A DNA stretch of 16,930 bases from an uncultured Mollicutes bacterium (lineage in GTDB: Bacteria; Bacillota_I; Bacilli_A; RFN20; CAG-826), in contig UQXJ01000029.1 in NCBI GenBank assembly GCA_900545015.1, positions 1 through 16,930 of the forward strand, in the 5' to 3' direction. Position numbers and translations under genes: made by a program. This document shows, piece after piece, positions 1 to 6,933 of the stretch. How positions within the stretch are numbered: position 1 is the stretch's first letter; each line of letters starts with the position of its first letter. Below the pieces are notes generated by a model. The model was not told where the DNA came from and ran no database searches. It saw nothing but the letters and a program-made list of their open reading frames with translations.

Positions 1-12
1 CTAATTTACTCG

Positions 13-777
13 TTAAAGATTAGGCCTAGTATAATTTTTTCGGGAGTTTAGGTTATAAACACCCATTAATCCAGGTGCACTAAATCTAGATACTTTCTTA
101 ATTAAACAAACATCAATTAAGCCATCATCAACTAGACTTAATGGAGCACATTTATATCCACCACCATAAGTATGGCCATTAGCAACAGCAATTAATAATC
201 CCTTATCATCAAATACTACTTCGTCATCTAAAGTAATTTTCATTTGAGTTGACATATTAAACATCAATGAAGAAATTGCAGCTAAATTATATGCGCCTTT
301 TCCACTCATTAATGGCCATCTTTTAATCTTATGCATCTTAAAAGTGACTTCACCATCAAAACCATAATTAAAAATATTTATTGATACTTTATTATTTGCC
401 TTTAATAAATCAACTTTTTTTACTTTTCCATTTATAAGTTTATCAATATCTCTAAAGCCTGGATGATCTTTAAAACTTTTAATGAAATCATTGCCACTAC
501 CTGATGGAAAACATGCTACTTCTGCATTTTCATACATATAAGCACCATTTACAACATCATGAAGTGAACCATCTCCTCCAATTGCATAAAATCTATATCT
601 TTCATCCTTAGGATGAGATGAAAGATAACTCTTTGCGAATTCTCTTCCATCTCCTTTACATTTTGTTTTATAAACTTCATAATCGATTTTTCCATCATAT
701 TTTTTTAATAATTCACATATGTCACTAAATCGATCTTTCTTTCCTGCGTTAGGATTTACTACAAATATATGTTTCAT
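13..777 (-). CDS. YegS/DagK-family lipid (diacylglycerol) kinase, C-terminally short
   Basis: This is a soluble lipid kinase of the diacylglycerol-kinase catalytic family (NAD-kinase-like fold), expected to move phosphate from ATP to diacylglycerol or a related lipid alcohol at the inner membrane face. Visible motifs are VVNPNAGK near residue 6, the nucleotide-binding GGDGS at 67-71, GSGND at 93-97, NGHTYGGGY at 200-208 and DDGLIDV at 217-223. The start ATG has AAGGA 9 nt upstream and lies 18 nt after the AGPS-like gene, so it closes the operon. It is odd in length: 254 residues against about 290-310 for the family. The last beta-sandwich strands, normally carrying a GKH segment and a DGE motif, are replaced by an unrelated tail after residue 240. 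It may be a frameshifted or truncated copy. Family assignment is firm; lipid substrate and activity are inferred. Confidence 0.88.
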   Translation of the reverse strand: MKHIFVVNPNAGKKDRFSDICELLKKYDGKIDYEVYKTKCKGDGREFAKSYLSSHPKDERYRFYAIGGDGSLHDVVNGAYMYENAEVACFPSGSGNDFIKSFKDHPGFRDIDKLINGKVKKVDLLKANNKVSINIFNYGFDGEVTFKMHKIKRWPLMSGKGAYNLAAISSLMFNMSTQMKITLDDEVVFDDKGLLIAVANGHTYGGGYKCAPLSLVDDGLIDVCLIKKVSRFSAPGLMGVYNLNSRKNYTRPNL

Positions 778-795
778 AACATTAATCCTTATGAA

Positions 796-2553
796 TTATT
801 TTTTATGTAAGAAATCAATTTTTTGATCTTTTTTAATCTTTTCTTCTTCTTTTAAATCAAGTCCTAACGTTCCACCTGGATTCATTAAATTATCTGGGTC
901 AAAATGATTCTTTAATACTTTAAATATTTCAAATTCATTTTTACCTAACGAACCTTCAAGCCATGGAGCAAATGCTTTACCAATACCATGATGGTGAGAC
1001 ATTGATGCACCTGATTTTTGAATAGCATCTAAAATGCCATCTTGATAGTTTTTATATTCTTCTAAATCCGTCATATGAGCAATAAAGATAAAATATAAAT
1101 TAGCTCCTTGAGGATATGCGTGTGACATATGAGTCATACAAATTGTATTAGGTCTTGATTTGCAGAATGCTCTAACATCTCTATGAACTTGAGCCATATT
1201 TGACCAATTAACACTACATTCAAGAGTATCAGTCATAATTCCAAAATCTTGCATTGAATCTCTTAAATATGGATCATTAAATCTACCTTTTTCCCAAGAT
1301 TTAGTTACAAATCCAGTTAAACTCATTCCTTTGAATTTCTTTGCAATTCTATGAATACATTTACTTACATTTTTAGCAAAACCTTTTTCACCATCTGAGA
1401 AGCCAAGGAAAAGACACATTTTGTTTTCCTTAAATCCTTTAATTTTAAATAATTTCATTAGCGGAGTTTCATCTATGCCATAAAGACGCAACATAATTGA
1501 TGTTTCTTCAGGGTCACTTAAACGGAAAACTGAAGAATATCCACCTTCGCATTGCATCATTTCTCTTGCTGCTGCTTGAGCTGTTTCCCAATCCTTAAAC
1601 ATGTACGAATAACGTTTTCTATTTTCAGGCATATAACGGAAAACTCTTAATGTAACTTCAGTTAAAACACCAAATGTACCTTCGCTTCCCATCATGATTT
1701 GATTAATACTAGGACCTGTTGCTTCTTTTGGTGCATGTGTTGTAATAATTTTACCAACTGGAGTGATATATTCTTGAGATAAAACGATATCTTCAATCTT
1801 TCCATAATATGTAGAATTTTGACCTGCACCACGAGTTACGACCCATCCTCCAACAGAAGAATATTCAAAACTTTGTGGAAAATGTCCGCAAGTATAAGGC
1901 CTTTTTGCATTAAATAATTTAACTGCATTATTTAAAGTTTCTTCAAGTTTAGGTCCTGACATACCAGTTTGAACAGTAATTGTTTGATCAATCTCATTAA
2001 ATTTAATTACTTTATTAAAGCGTAATCTCATGTCTAAAGAGATTCCACCTTTCATACATTCAACGCCACGAGTGACACTAGATCCACCGCCATAAACGTA
2101 AACTGGGATCTTATGAGCTACACAGTAATTAACAACTTTTTCAATTTGTTCTTTATTATCTGGATAAAGAACAACATCAGGAATATTTTCAATTTTCTTT
2201 TCACGAAGTCTTAAAAGATCATACATCGTTTTTCCATAAGCTACACTTAAACGAGCATAATCATCATCTCTAACAAATTCTTCTCCAAGTACTTCTTTAA
2301 AGAATTTAATATCTTCATCTTTAACTACTTTTTTAGCGATATCAAATTTGACTTCATCAAGTCCTAAATCTTCACTGTATTCTTTAAAATTATCATCATT
2401 CATACTGAATGTTTCTTTAAGCATTCCAAATAATGTTTCTTTGGGTGTTTTAATAAAATTTGGATCACCCCACTTAAAAATTGAACGATATGAATTTTGT
2501 GGAATTTCTCCTTTGAACCATTTTGGTTCGAATCCTTTATAAGGCTTTGACAT
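796..2553 (-). CDS. Alkyl-DHAP synthase (AGPS)-like FAD-dependent enzyme
   Basis: This flavoprotein of the FAD_binding_4/vanillyl-alcohol-oxidase superfamily resembles alkylglycerone-phosphate synthase, the enzyme that exchanges the acyl chain of acyl-DHAP for a fatty alcohol to make the ether bond. The FAD domain shows YGGGSSV (154-160), SSVGGWVVTR (232-241) and MGSEGTFGVLTE (288-299). The C-terminal half shows FRLSD (343-347; its Arg aligns with the Arg mutated in human AGPS deficiency), LYFIF (486-490; its Tyr aligns with the AGPS catalytic Tyr region) and SHHHGIGK (519-526), the AGPS histidine triad. The 585-residue length fits the soluble core of AGPS. A good ribosome site (AGAAAGG) precedes the ATG, 15 nt after the DUF1667 gene. 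Generic annotation might call it a glycolate or D-lactate oxidase, but the HHH motif and N-terminal KWGDPN favour AGPS. The bacterial substrate is not known from sequence. Confidence 0.85.
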   Translation of the reverse strand: MSKPYKGFEPKWFKGEIPQNSYRSIFKWGDPNFIKTPKETLFGMLKETFSMNDDNFKEYSEDLGLDEVKFDIAKKVVKDEDIKFFKEVLGEEFVRDDDYARLSVAYGKTMYDLLRLREKKIENIPDVVLYPDNKEQIEKVVNYCVAHKIPVYVYGGGSSVTRGVECMKGGISLDMRLRFNKVIKFNEIDQTITVQTGMSGPKLEETLNNAVKLFNAKRPYTCGHFPQSFEYSSVGGWVVTRGAGQNSTYYGKIEDIVLSQEYITPVGKIITTHAPKEATGPSINQIMMGSEGTFGVLTEVTLRVFRYMPENRKRYSYMFKDWETAQAAAREMMQCEGGYSSVFRLSDPEETSIMLRLYGIDETPLMKLFKIKGFKENKMCLFLGFSDGEKGFAKNVSKCIHRIAKKFKGMSLTGFVTKSWEKGRFNDPYLRDSMQDFGIMTDTLECSVNWSNMAQVHRDVRAFCKSRPNTICMTHMSHAYPQGANLYFIFIAHMTDLEEYKNYQDGILDAIQKSGASMSHHHGIGKAFAPWLEGSLGKNEFEIFKVLKNHFDPDNLMNPGGTLGLDLKEEEKIKKDQKIDFLHKK

Positions 2554-2568
2554 AATTATTTTTCCTTT

Positions 2569-2913
2569 CTATTTCATTGATGTTGTTGTGATAATATCAA
2601 CACCACTATTTAAGACATTTTTTATAACGATTGAATTTATTTCGAGTCGCTCATTGATTACGACTTTTTTAAGTTCATTTAATAATTCTGGTATAAGTTT
2701 TTTATCGATTTCACCATTTGTACGAACACTTACAACAGGAAATCCTTCTATACTAGTTCTAACTGAAGTACAAACGCTTCTTTTAGGATGAAAATATTCA
2801 TTGAATGCATATTCTTTTCCTCTAGGACATTTATTTCCTTCACATGTATTGTTTATTTCGTCATATTTTAAATGGCAACCATTAGGACATGTAATACAAA
2901 TATATTCTTTCAT
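2569..2913 (-). CDS. DUF1667-family small cysteine-rich protein
   Basis: A 114-residue protein with CITCPNGC at residues 6-13 and CEGNKCPRG at 24-32, giving Cys 6, 9, 13, 24, 29 and 48. This is the signature of DUF1667, a family usually encoded beside a GlpA-like FAD dehydrogenase and a GlpB-like oxidoreductase (for example the glycerol operon of Thermotoga). The cysteines suggest metal or iron-sulfur binding; a role as the small electron-transfer subunit of the flavoprotein complex is inferred. Its ATG overlaps the upstream TAA by one base (TAATG), so the two genes are probably translationally coupled. The ORF ends with TAG, 15 nt before the AGPS-like gene. Confidence 0.87.
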   Translation of the reverse strand: MKEYICITCPNGCHLKYDEINNTCEGNKCPRGKEYAFNEYFHPKRSVCTSVRTSIEGFPVVSVRTNGEIDKKLIPELLNELKKVVINERLEINSIVIKNVLNSGVDIITTTSMK

Positions 2914-4145
2914 TATTCGTTGTCCTCCAAAATAAAATTAATCTCTCCTTTATTCTTAACACTTAAGATTATTTTTTCCATTTCTGGTGGTCTTAAATGT
3001 GAATATTTTCTTTTTAATAAAACTTCATCCCCTTGCTTTACAAGTAATGTTTTATTTTGATATTCATCTCTTGAACGGAAATAAAATATCATTTTTTCAG
3101 TATTTTTATTAAAGTCGATATGAGATGGAACTACGTAACCAAAATGTGTATCAAATTTAACGCTTTCAAGTGCTCTTTCTTTATTTATTAAATTAGAAGC
3201 ATCTAAAGCTGCGATTTCTCCACTTTCTGATACATAATCAGCTAAATCATTGACGTGCATTGCATTTCCGCATGAATAAACATTATTTATTAACGTTTCA
3301 AACGTTTGATCAACGCATGGTCCTTTCGTAAATCTATTTAAAGGAACTTTTATTTCTTTGGCTAGTTCGTTTTCTGGAATTAAACCTACTGATAATATAA
3401 GACTATCACACGGAACAATTTCATCGCTTCCTTTAATAGGGTTCATTTTTTTATCAACTTTAGCAATTTCAATAGCTTCTAGTCTATCTTTTCCAAATAC
3501 CCTTGTTACTGTGTGAGATAAATATAGAGGGATATTAAAATCGTTTAAACACTGAGCAATATTTCTACTTAATCCACTTGGAGTTGATTTTACTTCATAA
3601 ACTCCTTTAACATGAGCGCCTTCTAAAGTGAGTCTACGAGCCATAATTAAGCCAATATCACCACTTCCAAGAATAACAACTTCTTTACAAGGCATTTTAC
3701 CTAAAATATTTATATAAAATTGAGCTTGTCCAGCTGTCATAACGCCTGTTGGATTTGTTCCATGAATTGAAATTTGTTTACTTGTTCTTTCTCTACAACC
3801 AGTTGCTAGAATTAAATTCTTTCCTTTTACTTGATTTACACCATTTTTATTAACGAAAGTAACAATAATTTCTTTATCATTAGTAATATTTGTAACAAAT
3901 GTATTTTTTAAAACTGTTACATTAGTATTTTTTATTTTTTCAATTTCTCTATTTGCGTATTCAGGTCCAGACAATTTTTCTTTAAATTTTGTAACTCCGA
4001 ATCCGTCATGAATACATTGTTTTAAAATTCCACCAAGTTTTCCTTCTCTTTCGATAAGCAAAACTTTTGCTTTTTCACTTGCTTTAATACTAGCAGCAAG
4101 GCCACCAGGTCCACCACCTATAACAATAACATCATAATTTTCCAT
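2913..4145 (-). CDS. FAD/NAD(P)-dependent oxidoreductase, GlpB-like partner subunit
   Basis: A 410-residue pyridine-nucleotide-disulfide-type flavoprotein. The first Rossmann motif GGGPGG is at residues 10-15, the FAD-domain ATGCRER at 114-120, and a second Rossmann motif GSGDIG at 160-165 for NAD(P). A late SCGNAMHV at 291-298 fits the second FAD contact of this fold. There is no CxxxxC redox disulfide like that of thioredoxin reductase. It starts 3 nt after the GlpA-like gene and overlaps DUF1667 by one base. In glycerol operons this trio (GlpA-like, this family, DUF1667) is taken as an anaerobic glycerol-3-phosphate dehydrogenase complex; here this subunit would connect the substrate flavin to NAD(P) or another carrier. 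The family is certain; the electron acceptor is inferred. Confidence 0.87.
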   Translation of the reverse strand: MENYDVIVIGGGPGGLAASIKASEKAKVLLIEREGKLGGILKQCIHDGFGVTKFKEKLSGPEYANREIEKIKNTNVTVLKNTFVTNITNDKEIIVTFVNKNGVNQVKGKNLILATGCRERTSKQISIHGTNPTGVMTAGQAQFYINILGKMPCKEVVILGSGDIGLIMARRLTLEGAHVKGVYEVKSTPSGLSRNIAQCLNDFNIPLYLSHTVTRVFGKDRLEAIEIAKVDKKMNPIKGSDEIVPCDSLILSVGLIPENELAKEIKVPLNRFTKGPCVDQTFETLINNVYSCGNAMHVNDLADYVSESGEIAALDASNLINKERALESVKFDTHFGYVVPSHIDFNKNTEKMIFYFRSRDEYQNKTLLVKQGDEVLLKRKYSHLRPPEMEKIILSVKNKGEINFILEDNE

Positions 4146-4148
4146 TGT

Positions 4149-5849
4149 TTACTCCTTACTGCCTCTATAAATTAAAGTATCTTCGCCCTTTTTATGAACT
4201 TCTTCTAATTCAATATGATTTTCTTTTGCAAAGAGCATAGCAACAGCTGGCTGACAGAATCCGCCTTGGCATCTTCCCATGCCTGCGCGAACTCTTCTTT
4301 TTATTCCATCAAGTGTTGAAGGTTTAATAACTGAATTAATTGCATCTATAATTTCGCCTTCACTAATCTCCTCACATCTACAAACAATGTGCCCATATTT
4401 TGGATTGGATTTAATTAATTTATCACGTTCTTCAAGTGATAATTTTCTTGTCTTTACAATACCTTTTCTTATAGGATTAAATGATTCATTTTTAGGTGCG
4501 TTAAGCGCTTCACTAACAATTCTAGCAATCTCAATTGCAATGCCTGGAGCAGCTGTTAAACCTGGAGATTGAATGCCTGCAGCATGAGCAACATTCTTTG
4601 TCCACTTGCCTCTAGAAACAATAAAATCTTCTTCGTAAGTTGGGGCTCTAACTCCTGAAAAATACGTAATTGTATCGCCTTTTCTTAAATTTGATATGGT
4701 TTTTGTGTGTTTTTCGAATAATTTATCAACAACTTCTTTGGATGTTGTAACGTCTTCTTTATCAGGAATTTCAATAGCATTAGGTCCAACAAGAGTGTTG
4801 TCATCAACAGTTGGAATTATTCCTCCACCTTTAGAATTTGCTGAATGATTTTTCTTTTTAATTGAGAAAATTTGAATACCAGAATTTGATAGTTCTTTTC
4901 TTACACTTTTATCCATTAAAACATCAGTTCCTTTTCTAGGATGGATTGAAAAGAATTTATCATGAGCAAGTTCAGCAATATCATCGCTATAAACACCTGC
5001 TGCATTAATAACAAATTTTGGATAAATCGTTCCTCTATTTGTGATAACTTTTGTAATTTTATTGTCTTCAAGAGTCATATCGCTAACATAAGTGTTAAAG
5101 CTAACTTCAGCTCCATTAATAACTGCAGATTCAGCTAAAGCAATCGTGAAATTATAAGGACAAATACTACCCGCATGAGGAAAGAAAACACCAAATTTAA
5201 CTTCATCTGATAAATTAGGTTCTAGTTCAAGAAGTTTCTTTCTACTTAATAATTTCCAATCTGTGATGTGATTTTGTTTACATCTAATATTAAAAAATGT
5301 TCGAATAATAGGTTTTAATAAATTTGATTTAAAGCAAACTGTTTGACCATCTTCATGATAATCAACATCAATTTCTTTACATAAATCTTTAATTATCTCT
5401 TTTGATTTAACTAAATATTTTAATTTATTTGATCCTTTATGAAGATCAACGCCAACGTGGATACAGCCATCATTTCTTGATGATGCAGCTAATGCTAAAT
5501 CTTCGCCTTTTTCAACAAGTAAGGCGCTTAATTTATATTTAGTTAATTCTCTTAAAATTGCTGCGCCTACAACGCCTCCGCCAATAACAAGAACATCTAC
5601 TTTTTTATTATCTAAAGTTAAATCATTAATTGATGGCTTATTAACTTTTTGCGTAAATCCTTTTAACTTAATATTATTTACAACGTGAGAATATAATTTT
5701 GTTTTACTTATTTTTAAACCAATATTAACAATATCATCCCAAGAAGATAATTCTCCTTCTAAAAATACAATGTCATCTCTTTCTTTAACAGTAATTTCAT
5801 GATGTCCCATTTCATTTAATAATTTTTTTATTTTTTCTATTTTATTCAT
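4149..5849 (-). CDS. GlpA-like FAD dehydrogenase with BON-like N-terminus and BFD [2Fe-2S] domain
   Basis: A 566-residue DAO-family flavoprotein, probably oxidising glycerol-3-phosphate to DHAP or a related 2-hydroxyacid. Residues about 1-67 look like a BON domain (ITVKERDDIVFLEGELSS, then HVVNNIKLKG). The FAD Rossmann motif GGGVVG is at 90-95, followed by SSRNDGCIHVG (123-133), INAAGVYSDD (281-290) and a C-terminal HAAGIQSPGLTAAPG (422-436) flavin contact. Residues 487-541 form a BFD-type iron-sulfur domain with Cys 490, 492, 527 and 532. This order (DAO, then BFD) matches GlpA and the related LhgO-like dehydrogenases of anaerobic Firmicutes. It begins 2 nt after the tetR stop and is 3 nt from the next gene. 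No glycerol kinase or facilitator is in view, so the glycerol-3-phosphate substrate is inferred from family and neighbours. Confidence 0.87.
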   Translation of the reverse strand: MNKIEKIKKLLNEMGHHEITVKERDDIVFLEGELSSWDDIVNIGLKISKTKLYSHVVNNIKLKGFTQKVNKPSINDLTLDNKKVDVLVIGGGVVGAAILRELTKYKLSALLVEKGEDLALAASSRNDGCIHVGVDLHKGSNKLKYLVKSKEIIKDLCKEIDVDYHEDGQTVCFKSNLLKPIIRTFFNIRCKQNHITDWKLLSRKKLLELEPNLSDEVKFGVFFPHAGSICPYNFTIALAESAVINGAEVSFNTYVSDMTLEDNKITKVITNRGTIYPKFVINAAGVYSDDIAELAHDKFFSIHPRKGTDVLMDKSVRKELSNSGIQIFSIKKKNHSANSKGGGIIPTVDDNTLVGPNAIEIPDKEDVTTSKEVVDKLFEKHTKTISNLRKGDTITYFSGVRAPTYEEDFIVSRGKWTKNVAHAAGIQSPGLTAAPGIAIEIARIVSEALNAPKNESFNPIRKGIVKTRKLSLEERDKLIKSNPKYGHIVCRCEEISEGEIIDAINSVIKPSTLDGIKRRVRAGMGRCQGGFCQPAVAMLFAKENHIELEEVHKKGEDTLIYRGSKE

Positions 5850-5851
5850 AT

Positions 5852-6403
5852 TTATAGCCTCGATAACATTTTCTTTATATTTTCAATTTCTTCTTGTGTC
5901 TTATTTCCAAGAACTGTTTTAATGATTAAGCCTTCAATAATAACTAAAATAGTACTTGCTATTTCTTCATAATTATCATGATTCTTGTAAACTCTTTTAA
6001 CGCCTTCTATTATCTTTGCTTTCCACTCATTCCATAATCCAAGTAATTTATTTTTAATTTCATCATTACGCATACATTCATTTATAAGATACACATGGAT
6101 TTTAGAGTGGTTATATAATTCAGTACTTTTATAAAACACAACATCTAAAAATCTTTCAATCGTTAAATCATCTTTATGTTTTATTAACCACGCATCATAG
6201 TCTCTTTCTAAATCGCTAAAATGAATATCAATAATTGCAGATATAATTTCATCTTTAGTTTTGAAATGATAATAAAGACTACCAGTCGATATATTTAAAT
6301 ATTTTGCTATGTCTCTTAATGAAAAACTATTAACCCCTTTTGAAGCAATAAGCTCTTCAACAGCAAGAATTATCTTGTCTCTTGTTTTATTATCTTCAGC
6401 CAT
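5852..6403 (-). CDS. TetR/AcrR-family repressor, first gene of the lipid/glycerol-phosphate operon
   Basis: A TetR-type regulator with an N-terminal helix-turn-helix (FSLRDIAKYLNISTGSLYYH, residues 27-46 from the chosen start) and an all-alpha ligand-binding C-terminus. The frame is open back to an ATG at 6433. I chose the ATG at 6403 (183 residues) because GGGGA lies 7 nt upstream of it, while the 6433 ATG has no ribosome site and sits on the edge of a cre box. With this start a perfect 12-bp palindrome falls in the leader rather than in codons 3-6. The stop lies 2 nt before the GlpA-like gene, so the regulator is co-transcribed with its probable targets and likely represses its own operon. 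The ligand could be a lipid or acyl compound; this is inferred only from context. Confidence 0.85.
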   Translation of the reverse strand: MAEDNKTRDKIILAVEELIASKGVNSFSLRDIAKYLNISTGSLYYHFKTKDEIISAIIDIHFSDLERDYDAWLIKHKDDLTIERFLDVVFYKSTELYNHSKIHVYLINECMRNDEIKNKLLGLWNEWKAKIIEGVKRVYKNHDNYEEIASTILVIIEGLIIKTVLGNKTQEEIENIKKMLSRL

Positions 6404-6417
6404 ATTATTGTCCCCAA

Positions 6418-6429
6418 TCGGTCGACCGA
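6418..6429. promoter_or_regulatory. Candidate TetR operator: perfect 12-bp palindrome
   Basis: TCGGTCGACCGA is a perfect palindrome in otherwise very AT-rich DNA. It lies 15 nt upstream of the preferred tetR start and a few bases from the cre box. TetR repressors commonly bind such short palindromes at their own promoter. Binding is inferred. Confidence 0.6.
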
Positions 6430-6432
6430 CCA

Positions 6433-6446
6433 TGTAAGCGCTTTCA
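6433..6446. promoter_or_regulatory. cre site (CcpA box) of the tetR-glpA-like operon
   Basis: TGTAAGCGCTTTCA fits the Bacillota cre consensus TGWAANCGNTNWCA at every position. It lies between the probable -10 and the tetR start, the position of a roadblock-type repression site. The same 14-mer occurs before the GH3 gene. Glycerol-catabolic operons are classic CcpA targets in this phylum. Confidence 0.75.
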
Positions 6447-6463
6447 TTTTATAAAACTTTTTG

Positions 6464-6469
6464 ATTATA
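6464..6469 (-). promoter_or_regulatory. Probable -10 box of the tetR operon
   Basis: TATAAT on the minus strand, about 18 nt upstream of the cre box. The -35 region is only a T-run without a clear TTGACA, so the promoter is probable but not firm. Confidence 0.45.
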
Positions 6470-6594
6470 AACAAATACTAAAAACAAAAAATGTTCTTAA
6501 ATGGTACTATTAATAATTTTTGTCCCATTTTTAATTTATTTTTTAAAATTTTTAGAAATCTCTACGTCTTACTTATATGAAAGGAGGAAAATCT

Positions 6595-6621
6595 ATGTTT
6601 CACATAAATGATTCAACATAA
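6595..6621 (+). other. Orphan eight-codon ORF with ideal Shine-Dalgarno
   Basis: On the plus strand AAGGAGG (6581-6587) sits 7 nt before an ATG that opens an 8-residue frame (MFHINDST) ending in TAA. The site is as good as any in the window, yet no longer frame follows and every real gene is on the other strand. It could be a leader peptide, a gene remnant, or chance in AT/purine-rich DNA. Confidence 0.25.
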
Positions 6622-6835
6622 AAGAAGCTAATAAAATAAATATTACGAATAAAATTTGATTAAATGATAATTACTAAGAATTCATAAATAATTAAATCTG
6701 AATTTAATACCAAAAGAATAAATTGACTTTTAATAATATAATCAAATATCTTTATACATATATAAAAATAAGGTTGATTAAATGAATGCATCTTATTTAA
6801 GAAAAAGAGATAAATGTTTTATTTTCTTATTCCAA

Positions 6836-6870
6836 ATAAAAAGTGCAGCCACTTATTAAATGGTTACACT
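6836..6870 (-). terminator. Rho-independent terminator of oleate hydratase
   Basis: Read on the minus strand, AGTGTAACCA and TGGCTGCACT form a ten-position stem (one mismatch and one G-U pair) around a 9-nt loop, followed by TTTTTATTT. It ends about 65 nt beyond the oleate hydratase stop codon. Confidence 0.65.
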
Positions 6871-6933
6871 CAGTAATAGAAATTTTGTGAATAATATTTT
6901 GTTAAATTCAATTTCTAATAAAGAAAGGATGAA

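Larger units (their letters stand above)
6434..6933. other. AT-rich 500-nt intergenic region
   Basis: No substantial gene is seen on either strand. It holds the cre box and promoter of the tetR operon at the low-coordinate end, an eight-codon ORF at 6595-6621, a 12-bp direct repeat (TTGATTAAATGA at 6656-6667 and 6774-6785), several AT-only stem-loops between 6766 and 6828, and the oleate hydratase terminator near 6836-6870. It may be the remains of a decayed gene; nothing recognisable is left. Confidence 0.6.

Noticed and set aside
796..2553. Simple call as glycolate or D-lactate dehydrogenase
   Set aside because: The HHH triad, the FRLSD Arg and the KWGDPN start match AGPS better than those oxidases.
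2348..4572. Plus-strand open frames opposite the AGPS-like, DUF1667 and GlpA-like genes
   Set aside because: They lie fully antisense to well-supported genes, have no good ribosome sites and show no recognisable protein motifs.
6656..6785. 12-bp direct repeat TTGATTAAATGA as possible mobile-element or attachment-site ends
   Set aside because: The repeat is short and AT-rich, no transposase or integrase is nearby, and the 106 nt between copies encode nothing, so chance is the simpler explanation.
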